DNA from: SSC3 sp963769585
Lineage (GTDB): Bacteria; Actinomycetota; Actinomycetes; Propionibacteriales; Nocardioidaceae
DNA: 64,000 nt
Assembly: GCA_963769585.1 (NCBI GenBank)
Contig: CAVYMJ010000006.1
Location: 2,356,001 to 2,420,000 of the forward strand
Direction of reading: 5' to 3'
In this document: positions 43,297-51,640 of the stretch, in pieces
Numbering within the stretch: the stretch's first letter is position 1
Layout: each line of letters begins with the position of its first letter
Position numbers and translations under genes: made by a program
Notes under the pieces: model-generated
Told to the model about the DNA's origin: nothing
Seen by the model: only the letters and a program-made list of their open reading frames with translations
The model's database searches: none

Positions 43297-43998
43297 ATGC
43301 CTCTCGACCACGGTTACGGCGTCGCCGTCGGCAGTTTCGCGTCCTTCAGCCGCGACGACCCGGACGACTTCGGCCACTGGTACCACGGCAAGCTGCGCGT
43401 CAGCACGCCGGCCGGCCTGTACGAGGCGGCCCTGGACGTGGACAGCCCCAGCGGAGTCGGGGTGTCCTACCGGGTCGTGGACGACCTCACCACCGCCCGG
43501 ATCGCACAGGTCACTGGCCTGGGCGACGGCTTCCATGTCCTGGCCCGGAACAGCGGCTCTGGAGCCCTGGACTACGTCCGGAGCCCGATCCTGCGCGACG
43601 GCTGGGTCGTCGTCCGGGTCCGCCGGATCCTGCGGCTGTGGAAGCCCAGCTGGCTCGACACCCTGCTGGGGCGGCTGCGGCCGGTCTTCGCGTGGGGCAT
43701 CCGCTGGCGATCGTTCCCCTGGGTCTCCAGCAACGGCGACAACGCGCTCAACGTGCTCGAGGCGATCCTTCCCGACGCGGCCAGGCTCTACGTCTTCGGG
43801 GAGCCGTTCAGTACCGGCCTGGGCGTCCACAACGTCCACCAGAATCAGGGCGACCCACCCGGCCGGCACCAGGCCGAGAACGCCATCTGGCAGGACGGCG
43901 CGGTGGTCATGCAGTACGCCGACGGCAAAGTGGCCGTCTGGCAGGTGAAGTTCAACACCCAGTCGCTCAACACCGGCGACGACGGCCTGCCGCTCTGA
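43297..43998 (+). CDS. DUF2278 / YukJ-family protein
   Basis: 233 residues from ATG 43297, with RBS GAAGGAG (43285-43291). Family features: LDHGYGVAVGSF start, ALDYVRSPILR, ARLYVFGEPFSTGLGVHNVH followed by QNQGD, and IWQDGAVVMQYADG. DUF2278 proteins are widespread and uncharacterised, with a beta-rich N-terminal part. Flanked by pcrA (divergent) and a two-component regulator (convergent), so it is probably monocistronic. Confidence 0.78.
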   Translation: MPLDHGYGVAVGSFASFSRDDPDDFGHWYHGKLRVSTPAGLYEAALDVDSPSGVGVSYRVVDDLTTARIAQVTGLGDGFHVLARNSGSGALDYVRSPILRDGWVVVRVRRILRLWKPSWLDTLLGRLRPVFAWGIRWRSFPWVSSNGDNALNVLEAILPDAARLYVFGEPFSTGLGVHNVHQNQGDPPGRHQAENAIWQDGAVVMQYADGKVAVWQVKFNTQSLNTGDDGLPL

Positions 43999-44024
43999 CC
44001 CACCGGCAGACAGGCCCCAACGGC

Positions 44025-44660
44025 TCAGAGCAGCCGGCGGTCGTTCGCCCAGCGGGTCAGCTCGTGCCTGGAGGAGAGCTGCAGCTTGCGCAGCACCGAC
44101 GACACGTGCGACTCGACAGTCTTGATGGAGATGAACAGCTCGGAGGCGACCTCCTTGTAGGCGTAGCCGCGGGCGATCAGCCGCATCACCTCCCGCTCTC
44201 GCTCGGTGAGCCGGTCGAGGTCCTCGTCGACCTGGGCAACCTCGATCGAGCCCGCGAACGCGTCGAGGACGAACCCGGCAAGGCGCGGAGAGAACACCGC
44301 GTCCCCGGTAGCCACCCGCTCGATCGCGTCGACCAGCTCGGGGCCGGTGATCGTCTTGGTGACGTAGCCGCGTGCGCCGCCGCGGATCGTCCCGATGACA
44401 TCCTCGGCCGCGTCGGAGACCGACAGTGCCAAAAAGCTCGTGGCCGGGACCCGGGCCGCGACCCGGCGCATCACCTCGACGCCCCCACCCCCTGGCAGGT
44501 GTACGTCGAGCAGCACCACGTCGGGTTTGTGAGCCAGTACGGCGGTTACCGCGCGGTCGACGTCCTCGGCCTCAGCGAGCACGGTGACCAGCCCGGCAAG
44601 CTCCGCCCTGACCCCGGTGCGGAACATCGCGTGGTCGTCGACGATCACGACGCTTCTCAT
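44025..44660 (-). CDS. NarL/LuxR-family response regulator
   Basis: 211 residues. The receiver (1-120) has DDHAMFRTG, phospho-acceptor Asp in VLLDVHLPGGGG and Lys in YVTKTI. The C-terminal LuxR helix-turn-helix (about 148-205) has LTEREREVMRLIARGYAYKE and ISIKTVESHVSSVLRKL. The ATG overlaps the kinase stop (ATGA), so it is the output of the PspC-type kinase upstream. Confidence 0.93.
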   Translation of the reverse strand: MRSVVIVDDHAMFRTGVRAELAGLVTVLAEAEDVDRAVTAVLAHKPDVVLLDVHLPGGGGVEVMRRVAARVPATSFLALSVSDAAEDVIGTIRGGARGYVTKTITGPELVDAIERVATGDAVFSPRLAGFVLDAFAGSIEVAQVDEDLDRLTEREREVMRLIARGYAYKEVASELFISIKTVESHVSSVLRKLQLSSRHELTRWANDRRLL

Positions 44661-45919
44661 GACTGCTCCTCGAGGTCGGTAGTGAGGCGGACCTCGGTCC
44701 CCTGTCCAGGTGCACTGCGGATCGTGGCGGAGCCAGCGTGCCGCTGCATCCTGCCAAGAATGCTGTTGCGCACCCCAAGGCGGTCCTCGGCGACCAGGTC
44801 GACGTCGAACCCCCGACCGCGGTCGCGAACGTAGACCTGTGCGGACGACGAGGTGAGTTCCGCGTAGACGTCGACCTTCGCACTGCCGCTGTGCTTCGCG
44901 GCATTGACCATGGCCTCACGCGCTGCGCTGACCAGCGGCGCGCTCCGGTCTGTCGAGGGCGAGTCCCCGACGGTGACGACCTCGACGGGCACTCCGTGCG
45001 CGTCCTCGACCTCTGCGGCTGCCAGCCGCAGAGCGCTCGCGATAGTCGCCGCGCCGGGAGCGGTGTCGCCGTACAGCCACTGCCTGAGATCGCGCTCCTG
45101 GGCTCGCGCCAGGGTGGAGACCGTGCGAGCGTCGCTGGAGTGCTTCTGGATCAGCGCCAGGGTCTGGAGGACTGAGTCGTGCAGATGGGCAGCCACGTCC
45201 GCGCGATCCTGCTGCCTGATCCGCGCCGCGCGCTCCTCGGAGAGCTCACCGGCGAGCCGGACCAACCACGGCCCGAGGGTGAGGCCGATGCCGGCGACGC
45301 CCAGGGCGCCGGCAATGATCACGTCGCGTGCTACCGAGGGCCGCCCGGTCTGTACGCCGAAGAGCACAATCGCCACCAGCAGCAAGCTCAGCCCCGTGGC
45401 CAGACGCGCATACGACGCTGCGCCACCGGAGCCCACGACGGCGCGGACCACCGAGACCCGTCCGGTGCTGTCGATCCAACGCTCTCGTTGCGCCTCGTCA
45501 GCCTGCCACCACAGGACGGCAACCCCGGTGACCCCGATAACGACCGGCCAGAAGACGAACGAGCCGGCCCAGATCGCATGGCCCACCGCGATGATGCCGG
45601 CAGCGACGAAGCCGAGGGAGATGATCGCCCCCGCGTTCCTCAGTCGGGGAGCCCGCCCCAGCCGCCTTCCCTGCCGAGTCGCGGCGTCGATGCCCGGGGA
45701 GTCCTCTGGCTGCTTGGCGTCCAGCGGCATCCAGAGCCACAGCCCGGCGTACAACAGGATGCCCATGCCCTGCAAGGCCGATGCGACGAGGAAGAAGATG
45801 CGCACGTAGGCGACGGGGAGCCCCAGGTGCTGGGCCAAACCGGATGCCACCCCGCTGAGCAGCCGGTCCTCGGCGCTGCGATAGGCACGGCGCGGCTGGA
45901 GGCTGGCGTCAGAGCTCAT
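44657..45919 (-). CDS. NarL-type sensor histidine kinase with N-terminal PspC domain
   Basis: 420 residues from ATG 45919 (RBS GGAAG). A PspC domain (about 10-68, RAYRSAEDRLLSGVASGLAQ) is followed by four to six hydrophobic segments to about residue 200, a HisKA_3 domain with phospho-His in VAAHLHDSVLQTLALIQ, and an HATPase domain (AAREAMVNAAKHSG, DRGRGFDVD, GTEVRL). The PspC fusion suggests sensing of membrane or envelope state. Coupled to the LuxR-type regulator and divergent from a PspC-protein operon (46064 onward), which is its likely target. Confidence 0.9.
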   Translation of the reverse strand: MSSDASLQPRRAYRSAEDRLLSGVASGLAQHLGLPVAYVRIFFLVASALQGMGILLYAGLWLWMPLDAKQPEDSPGIDAATRQGRRLGRAPRLRNAGAIISLGFVAAGIIAVGHAIWAGSFVFWPVVIGVTGVAVLWWQADEAQRERWIDSTGRVSVVRAVVGSGGAASYARLATGLSLLLVAIVLFGVQTGRPSVARDVIIAGALGVAGIGLTLGPWLVRLAGELSEERAARIRQQDRADVAAHLHDSVLQTLALIQKHSSDARTVSTLARAQERDLRQWLYGDTAPGAATIASALRLAAAEVEDAHGVPVEVVTVGDSPSTDRSAPLVSAAREAMVNAAKHSGSAKVDVYAELTSSSAQVYVRDRGRGFDVDLVAEDRLGVRNSILGRMQRHAGSATIRSAPGQGTEVRLTTDLEEQS

Positions 45920-46063
45920 GTCGCTTCCATCGTGACAGAGAGGTCGTACTCGGACCATGAGTGAGGGCACCCCTCCGCCCCTGAGGGTACGGACACCCAG
46001 GCACGGGAAGAGTCAGGGTCGTCCCTGATGGTCGGGGGGCGAACTGACCGGCAGGCTGGGGAC

Positions 46064-47227
46064 ATGACCGAAACGCCCAACCAGGAACGCACGGCCGCCG
46101 GAGCCGAGCCGTCGTCCAGCCTCAACACCGAGAACCTCCGTGACTTCTCCAGGCTCTATCGATCCAGCAGCGACCGCAAAGTCGCCGGCGTCGCGGGAGG
46201 CCTTGGCCGCCACCTCAACATCGATCCCGTAATCCTCAGGGTGCTCTTCGTGGTGCTCTGCTTCTTCGGCGGGGCCGGTTTCATCTTGTACGGCGCAGCC
46301 TGGCTGCTGGTCCCGGTGGACAACGGCAAGTCGGCCCACCTGCCGACCTCGGACCGGACTCGCAACGCGCTACTGGCCATCACGGCTATCTTCGCGGGCC
46401 TCTTGCTCATCGGCGACAGCTGGGCGGGATTGGGCTTCCCCTGGCCGCTGGCCGTGCTGGCGCTGGTCCTCTTCGTCGTCCTGCAGAGCCGGGACAACAG
46501 CCCGGCACTCCCCCCAGCCGGCCAGCCCAGCGGACACCCCGGTGGACAGTTCGCAAGCCAGCCTGGAAGCCAGTTCGCAGGACAGGCCAGCGGTCCCGAG
46601 GCGAGGTCGCCGTACCAGCGGCGTGGCCCGATCCTCTTCGGGTTCATGCTCGGCCTGGTCGCGGTGGCCTGGGGAGCCCTGGGCCTGTACGACGCCGGCG
46701 CAGGACACCTCGTGGCCGATGCCGCCTATCCCGCGCTCGCTCTGGCGATCATCGGCGCGCTGCTGGTCGTGGGCTCGTTCGTCGGGCGTCCCGGTGGTCT
46801 CGTGCTGGCCGGCCTGGTGGCTGCGGCCGCGCTGGCGGCCACGGCGGTCGCCAGCCCGCGCTACGACGGCGACCGCAACCAGGAGCTGGCGCCCGCGTTC
46901 GCGAGCAACGTCGAGGACAGCTATCACGTCCCGGCCGGCCGGATCGAGCTCGACCTGCGTCACGTCCGCGATCTTGCCGAGCTGGACGGGAGGACGTTCA
47001 ACCTCAGCGCTAACGCTGGCGAGCTGGTCGTGCTGCTGCCACCGGGGCTCAGCGCGAAGATCAGTGCCGACGTCGGGATCGCTGGTGCGATCGACCTGCC
47101 CGACCACAACGACGAAGGCCTCGGCGCTCGCCGCGACGAGACTCTGGTGGCTCCCGACGAGCAGGCCCGGATCACGCTGAACCTGGACGTCACGTTCGGC
47201 CACATCGAAGTGAGGCAAGAATCATGA
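46064..47227 (+). CDS. PspC domain-containing membrane protein
   Basis: 387 residues from ATG 46064 (RBS-like TGGGGA). The PspC domain (about 28-90) has SSDRKVAGVAGGLGRHLNID; a Pro/Gln/Ser-rich linker (about 140-180) precedes four hydrophobic segments and a C-terminal beta-rich LiaF/toast_rack-like part (RIELDLRHVRDLAELDGRT, ELVVLLPPGL). This domain set is typical of envelope-stress modules paired with NarL-type kinases. It overlaps the next gene by four bases (ATGA). Confidence 0.85.
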   Translation: MTETPNQERTAAGAEPSSSLNTENLRDFSRLYRSSSDRKVAGVAGGLGRHLNIDPVILRVLFVVLCFFGGAGFILYGAAWLLVPVDNGKSAHLPTSDRTRNALLAITAIFAGLLLIGDSWAGLGFPWPLAVLALVLFVVLQSRDNSPALPPAGQPSGHPGGQFASQPGSQFAGQASGPEARSPYQRRGPILFGFMLGLVAVAWGALGLYDAGAGHLVADAAYPALALAIIGALLVVGSFVGRPGGLVLAGLVAAAALAATAVASPRYDGDRNQELAPAFASNVEDSYHVPAGRIELDLRHVRDLAELDGRTFNLSANAGELVVLLPPGLSAKISADVGIAGAIDLPDHNDEGLGARRDETLVAPDEQARITLNLDVTFGHIEVRQES

Positions 47228-47541
47228 GACGCACCTTGAATGCCGGCTATCTCGTCACAGGTCTGGTCTTCCTCGGCCTGGCCGCCTCCTGGGCTCTCCA
47301 CGAGTGGGGGGTCCTGGGCGACGCAGGGTTCCGCTGGGTCGTCCCGCTCATGCTCCTGGGGGCCGGCCTGATCGGCCTCACCGCCAGCCTGAGCAAGGGG
47401 TTCGGCCGCACTGAGCTGGCCACGGGCCCCTCGTACGCCGAGTCGACCGAGCCGGTGATCGACCATTCCCCCGCCACTGACCAGACCTTCGACGCTGACC
47501 TCGCCAGCACCCTCGACGACCCAGAAGGAAACCGCTCATGA
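47224..47541 (+). CDS. small membrane protein of the PspC operon
   Basis: 105 residues with two hydrophobic segments (about 8-24 and 37-54) and an acidic, disordered-looking C-terminus. The family is not recognised. It overlaps both neighbours by four bases (ATGA junctions), placing it in the PspC operon. An envelope role is inferred from context only. Confidence 0.7.
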   Translation: MRRTLNAGYLVTGLVFLGLAASWALHEWGVLGDAGFRWVVPLMLLGAGLIGLTASLSKGFGRTELATGPSYAESTEPVIDHSPATDQTFDADLASTLDDPEGNRS

Positions 47542-47636
47542 CCGAGAAGGCAGACATCTCCCCCACCCGACCCAAGCGCCTTGTCCGCAGCAAGGACGAC
47601 CGGATGATCGCAGGCATCTGCGCTGGCCTTGGTCGC
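47538..47636 (+). pseudogene. truncated PspC-domain gene (N-terminal 33 codons)
   Basis: From ATG 47538, coupled to the gene before it, the frame encodes a linker and then KRLVRSKDDRMIAGICAGLGR, the first part of a PspC domain. After 47636 the protein loses all PspC character: the membrane helix that should follow is absent, and the frame runs antisense through a mutase fragment to a stop at about 47960. The gene is best read as broken at about 47637, by a deletion or rearrangement. Confidence 0.7.
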
Positions 47637-47667
47637 CAACGGGGGCCGACGAAGCTGTCGGGAACAC

Positions 47668-47815
47668 TCACGGGGCCGGTTCCTGTCGCACCGGGTCAGG
47701 AAGGCGAGCGCATCGATGCCCGCGGCAGCGCTGTCGTCGAGCCCAGGTCACCCGGCTTGCCCGCGACGATCACGTACGAGGCGCCGGCGTCACGCAGTGC
47801 CGTCACCAGAGCCGG
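47668..47815 (-). pseudogene. decayed fragment of a methylmalonyl-CoA mutase small-subunit gene
   Basis: Read on the minus strand, this stretch encodes segments matching the C-terminus of MutA: TALRDAGASYVIVAGKPG, then, after a frameshift, DDSAAAGIDALAFLT, then after another shift RQEPAP and a TGA at 47668-47670. The intact copy in this window (2941-3080) reads AALREAGASYLILAGKPG and DDSAAMGIDALAFLTRVREE. About three quarters of bases look identical, with a four-base and a one-base deletion, so it is an old or foreign homologue rather than a fresh duplicate. Confidence 0.75.
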
Positions 47816-47872
47816 GCTCGATCGGTTGCGCAGGCGCCTGCTTCATGTCGAACGGACTGTAGAAGCCGGCTG

Positions 47873-48421
47873 CTACGGACTTGCCGGCTTCGGGACCGAG
47901 CCGCGTCCGACTGTGAACCCGGGCAGTCCTCCGTCGACGTACTGGCCCTTGAACTTGTAGGTCGCCGGCAGGTAGGTGATGTCGCCGTCCGGGCAGGGAA
48001 CCTTCTCGCCGCTGGACTTGAGCGTCATCGTCATCGAACGGCTGCTCAGCTCGATCGTGCCGGTCACCGCGCTGGTGCCTCTCGTGCTGCACGTCGACGT
48101 CGAGGCAGGCATGTCGACGGTGAAGCTGTCCTCGTCGTCGCGAGACAGGCCCAACACGTTGTGGTTACCGACGGTGAGGCCCGTCAGGTTGCAGTCCTGA
48201 CCTTCGGGTGGTGCGCAGAAGATCCCGACCGGCTGCTTGTGACGGCTCCCCGGGCCGGTGCCGGACGTTACGGTGCCGTCATAGGAGATCGTGTCGAGCA
48301 CCGGCTCCGGCGAGGGTGAGGGGCTGGTTGCGGACGTCTCGCCGCGAGTTGAAGCGGGCTTATCCGAGCCGCAGGCGGTCAACAGGGCGATGGCCATCAC
48401 GGCGACGAGGAGTCGTATCAC
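47873..48421 (-). CDS. hypothetical lipoprotein
   Basis: 182 residues: a signal peptide with lipobox LLTACGSD (Cys near residue 17), a Ser/Pro/Thr linker, and a small beta-rich domain with about four Cys (FCAPPEGQDCNL, STCSTRG, VPCPDGD) that could form two disulfides outside the membrane. No family is recognised. It follows the mutase fragment on the same strand; nothing suggests they are related. Confidence 0.7.
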   Translation of the reverse strand: MIRLLVAVMAIALLTACGSDKPASTRGETSATSPSPSPEPVLDTISYDGTVTSGTGPGSRHKQPVGIFCAPPEGQDCNLTGLTVGNHNVLGLSRDDEDSFTVDMPASTSTCSTRGTSAVTGTIELSSRSMTMTLKSSGEKVPCPDGDITYLPATYKFKGQYVDGGLPGFTVGRGSVPKPASP

Positions 48422-48711
48422 TTCGGGAGGTTACCCCAACAACCACAGGGCAAGCCCCACCGGAGATCGGGCGCCCGCTCGCGCCAACGTTGGTCTCGCC
48501 CCTCACGAGCCGCTTGAACGAGCGCCAGCCCACGCCCGTGCGAGACAGCAGGAGTCGGAACGCGCCGGGGGGAGGTTCGAAGGCGCGGCGGGCCAGCCGA
48601 CCCACGCGCATCCGCTCCCCGCCCTCGGCGAGCACAGTCGCCGCGGCGTGCGATCAGCGCCGGTCTCGTCCCGCTCCCAGGGCAGCAAGCGCGGGCGGCC
48701 CGACCGACGGC
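48422..48711. other. gene-poor 290-base interval
   Basis: Between the lipoprotein and the F420 reductase gene. The minus strand holds an open frame (about 48430-48635) whose piece ARRAFEPPPGAFRLLLSRTG plus VGWRSFKRLVRGE has plausible protein-like composition but no recognised family and no clear RBS; it may be the tail of a lost gene. I see no tRNA, terminator or repeat here. It should hold the promoter of the lipoprotein gene. Confidence 0.35.
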
Positions 48712-49374
48712 TCAGTGCTGCGCGAGCCCGCCGATGACCAAGCCGGACTGGACCTTGTATCTCTTGTTGATCGAGATCAGAACGGCGGTGAACGGCTCGA
48801 GCTGAGCCGCCAGCCGGAGCTTGCCGGCGTCGATCCCGGGGCGGCCCGTCACACACTCGGCGAGCTCGATCGCGATGGCTTTGGCGTCGGCGTCGTCGCC
48901 ACAGACCAGGACGTCCTCGTGGGAGAGGTACTCGTCCTCACCCCAGAGGGACACCGCAGAGACGTGGTGGAAGGCGCCGACGAAGACAGCATCCGGAGCG
49001 AGCGCCTGAGCGGTCTCGGCGGCCGACCCTTCCGGGACTACCACGCCGTACGGGCCACGCTTGTCGAACCCGAGCGGGTTCACGCACGAGATGACCGTCT
49101 TGCCGGCCAGCGCGGGGGCAAGGGAGCCGACCAGCTCGTCGTGGCCGGCGTACGGGACGGCCAGTAGGACCACGTCCGCGGCCGCTACCGCGTCCTCGTT
49201 GGTCGCGCCGGACACCGAAGCGCCAGGAGCGCGCGCGAGGATCTCCTCGGCGGCCGTAGCGGCCCGGTCAGCGGCACGGGAGCCCAGGACGACGGCATGG
49301 CCGTGCTTGGCGAAGCGGAGGGCGAGTCCCTTGCCCTGGGGCCCAGTGCCACCGATGACTGCGATCGTGAACAC
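48712..49374 (-). CDS. npdG: NADPH-dependent F420 reductase (NPDG family)
   Basis: 220 residues from GTG 49374, with RBS AGGAG just upstream. The N-terminal Rossmann motif IAVIGGTGPQGKGLALRFA and the NADP 2'-phosphate-binding VLGSRAADRA are typical of F420H2:NADP oxidoreductase; the later VSAVSLWGEDEYLSHEDVLV fits the family. It transfers hydride between NADPH and coenzyme F420, supplying F420H2 to LLM-type enzymes such as the one encoded divergently at 49458. A perfect 17-bp palindrome lies in the shared promoter region. Confidence 0.82.
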   Translation of the reverse strand: MFTIAVIGGTGPQGKGLALRFAKHGHAVVLGSRAADRAATAAEEILARAPGASVSGATNEDAVAAADVVLLAVPYAGHDELVGSLAPALAGKTVISCVNPLGFDKRGPYGVVVPEGSAAETAQALAPDAVFVGAFHHVSAVSLWGEDEYLSHEDVLVCGDDADAKAIAIELAECVTGRPGIDAGKLRLAAQLEPFTAVLISINKRYKVQSGLVIGGLAQH

Positions 49375-49395
49375 GAGATCTCCTGTCTTGAATTC

Positions 49396-49412
49396 TGACA
49401 GTAATACTGTCA
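49396..49412. promoter_or_regulatory. palindromic operator TGACAGTA-A-TACTGTCA
   Basis: Perfect 8-bp inverted repeat around one central base, 22 bases from the npdG start and 46 from the LLM start. Position and shape suggest a TetR- or GntR-type dimer site controlling the divergent F420-linked genes. The regulator is not identified; the TetR gene at 53075 has a different palindrome in its own promoter. Confidence 0.6.
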
Positions 49413-49457
49413 CGGTTAGCGGGTTGCCTAGCAAGACGCCCAGATGTGAGGACGATC

Positions 49458-50489
49458 ATGAAGCTCTCCACAACCTTGATGTACGCCGGAAACCCGCGCG
49501 AGGCAGCCGACCAGGTGGTCGCGTTGGAGCAGGCGGGGCTGGACACCATCTGGGTGGCCGAGGCCTACGGCTTCGACTCTCCCACGCTCATGGGCTACCT
49601 GGCGGCCAAGACCGAGACGGTCGAGATCGGCTCGGCGATCCTGAACATCTTCTCCCGCACCCCCGGTGCGCTCGCGCAGACCGCTGCGGGGCTGGACAAC
49701 GTCAGCGGCGGCCGGGCCATCATCGGGCTCGGCGCCTCGGGCCCGCAGGTCATCGAAGGCTTCCACGGCATCGCCTACGACCGTCCGCTGGCTCGCACCC
49801 GCGACGTCATCGAGGTGATGCGGATGGCACTGCGCCGCGAGCCCCTGGTCTACGACGGCAAGACGGTGACGCTGCCGCTGCCCGAAGGTGAGGGCCTCGG
49901 TCTAGGCAAGCCGCTGAAGCTGCTGACCCGTCCCGAGCGCCCGGCTGTGCCGCTCTACATCGCCGCCTTGGGCGCCAAGAACGTCGAGCTCACCGCCGAG
50001 ATCGCGGACGGCTGGATCCCGCATCTCTTCGCGCCCGAGCACGCGCAGAAGGTGTGGAGCGGACCCCTGGGCGACGGCGCGGCCAAGCGGTCCGCGGACC
50101 TGGCTCCGCTGGAGATCGTGGCCGGCGCCTTGTGCGCGATCGGCGACGACGTCAAGAGCCTGCTCGACTTCGCCCGGCCGATGGTGGCGCTGTACGTCGG
50201 CGGGATGGGCGCGCGCGGCAAGAACTTCTACAACCAGCTGGTCTGCGAGTACGGCTACGAGGCCGAGGCCAAGCTCATCCAGGACCTCTACCTCGACGGC
50301 AAGAAGGACGAGGCCGCTGCCGCGGTTCCCGACGACCTGCTCGAGATGATCAACCTGGTCGGCCCGGAGGGGTACGTCAAGGAGCGTGTCGCGGCGTTCA
50401 AGGAGGCCGGAGTCACCAATCTGCAGATCATGCCTGCCGCCGAGGACGCTCCCGGACTGGTGCGGAAGATGAAGGATCTCGCTGCATGA
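49458..50489 (+). CDS. LLM-class F420-dependent oxidoreductase
   Basis: 343 residues, luciferase-like TIM barrel. TLMYAGNPREAADQVVALEQ at the N-terminus, GLDTIWVAEAYGFDSPTLMG, and AGLDNVSGGRAIIGLGASGP with FHGIAYDRPLARTRDVIEVM are typical of the actinobacterial F420-dependent branch. The start is ATG 49458 (GAGG RBS). Its stop overlaps the acyl-CoA dehydrogenase start (ATGA), so the two form an operon, probably for oxidation of an acyl-CoA or related carbonyl compound. Substrate unknown. Confidence 0.85.
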   Translation: MKLSTTLMYAGNPREAADQVVALEQAGLDTIWVAEAYGFDSPTLMGYLAAKTETVEIGSAILNIFSRTPGALAQTAAGLDNVSGGRAIIGLGASGPQVIEGFHGIAYDRPLARTRDVIEVMRMALRREPLVYDGKTVTLPLPEGEGLGLGKPLKLLTRPERPAVPLYIAALGAKNVELTAEIADGWIPHLFAPEHAQKVWSGPLGDGAAKRSADLAPLEIVAGALCAIGDDVKSLLDFARPMVALYVGGMGARGKNFYNQLVCEYGYEAEAKLIQDLYLDGKKDEAAAAVPDDLLEMINLVGPEGYVKERVAAFKEAGVTNLQIMPAAEDAPGLVRKMKDLAA

Positions 50490-51628
50490 CCCGCGACATC
50501 TTCGAGGCCGAGCACGAGGACTTCCGGCGTACTGCCCGCACCTTCTTCGAGAAGGAGGTCGTCCCCTTCCAGGACCAGTGGGACAAGGACGGCATCGTCC
50601 CGCGGGAGCTGTGGACCAAGGCGGGGGCGGCCGGTCTGCTCTGCTTCGACGTTCCCGAGGAGTACGACGGCCCGGGCATCGACGACTTCCGCTTCAACGT
50701 GATCCTCTCCGAGGAGCAGGGGCGGATCGGTGCGAGCGGGCCGGGCTTCTCGGTCCACAGCGACATCATCGTCCCGTACCTGACCAGCCTGGGGACCGAC
50801 GAGCAGAAGCGTCGGTGGCTGCCCGGCTGCGTCTCCGGTGACCTGGTCACCGCGATTGCGATGACCGAGCCTGGCGCCGGCAGCGACCTGCAGGGCATCC
50901 GTACGACCGCTGTCGACAAGGGCGACCACTACGTGCTCAACGGGTCCAAGACGTTCATCAGCAACGGCATCCATGCCGACCTGGTCATCGTGGTGGCGCG
51001 TACCGATGCCGACGCGGGCCACAAGGGCATCAGCCTGCTGGTCGTGGAACGCGGGATGGACGGCTTCGAGCGCGGACGCAACCTGGAGAAGATCGGGTTG
51101 CATGCGCAGGACACTGCCGAGCTGTCGTTCACCGACGTCGCCGTACCGAAGGCGAACCTCCTCGGAGAGGAGGGCAGCGGCTTCGTCTCGCTGATGATGA
51201 ACCTGCCTCAGGAGCGGCTGATCATCGCCGCCCAGGCGGCGGCCGCCTGTGAGTACGTCCTCGAGCTGTGCTTGGACTACGCCAAGTCACGTGAAGCCTT
51301 CGGCAGGCCCATCGGGAGGTTCCAGCACAACCGGTTCCTGCTGGCGGAGATGGCGACGGAGACCGCTATCGCGCGCACCTTCGTCGACGACTGCGTCCGC
51401 CGGCACCTGGCCGGCACGCTCGACAGTGTCGGCGCATCGATGGCGAAGTGGTGGACGACCGAGCTGCAGAACAAGCTGGTGAACCAAGGCGTGCAGCTGC
51501 ACGGCGGCTACGGCTTCATGCTGGAGTACCCGATCGCACGCGCCTACTGCGACAGCAGGGTCTCCACGATCTACGGCGGCACGACCGAGATCCAGAAGGA
51601 GATCATCGGCCGATCGCTCGGTCTGTGA
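50486..51628 (+). CDS. acyl-CoA dehydrogenase
   Basis: 380 residues, standard length. MTEPGAGSDLQGIRTTA and YVLNGSKTFISNGIHADLVI mark the substrate/FAD region; the C-terminus has LHGGYGFMLEYPIARAY and STIYGGTTEIQKEIIGR. The catalytic base would be the Glu of the LEYPIAR loop, as in SCAD/MCAD-type enzymes. The start overlaps the LLM stop by four bases. Convergent with the P450 at 51641. Confidence 0.92.
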   Translation: MTRDIFEAEHEDFRRTARTFFEKEVVPFQDQWDKDGIVPRELWTKAGAAGLLCFDVPEEYDGPGIDDFRFNVILSEEQGRIGASGPGFSVHSDIIVPYLTSLGTDEQKRRWLPGCVSGDLVTAIAMTEPGAGSDLQGIRTTAVDKGDHYVLNGSKTFISNGIHADLVIVVARTDADAGHKGISLLVVERGMDGFERGRNLEKIGLHAQDTAELSFTDVAVPKANLLGEEGSGFVSLMMNLPQERLIIAAQAAAACEYVLELCLDYAKSREAFGRPIGRFQHNRFLLAEMATETAIARTFVDDCVRRHLAGTLDSVGASMAKWWTTELQNKLVNQGVQLHGGYGFMLEYPIARAYCDSRVSTIYGGTTEIQKEIIGRSLGL

Positions 51629-51640
51629 GCCTGGTGCCGG

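Noticed and set aside
41091..44834. A 1247-codon open frame on the plus strand, antisense to pcrA and running into the DUF2278 and regulator genes
   Set aside because: It is the mirror of GC-biased codons. Its product is low-complexity, rich in Arg, Gly, Leu and Val, has no motifs, and crosses three well-supported genes.
47637..47960. The 140-residue frame starting at 47538 as a real PspC protein
   Set aside because: Only the first 33 codons are PspC-like; the rest is antisense to a mutase fragment and part of a lipoprotein gene.
49374..49434. Longer N-terminus of the F420 reductase
   Set aside because: It would translate across the palindromic operator; GTG 49374 has an AGGAG RBS and begins directly at the Rossmann motif.
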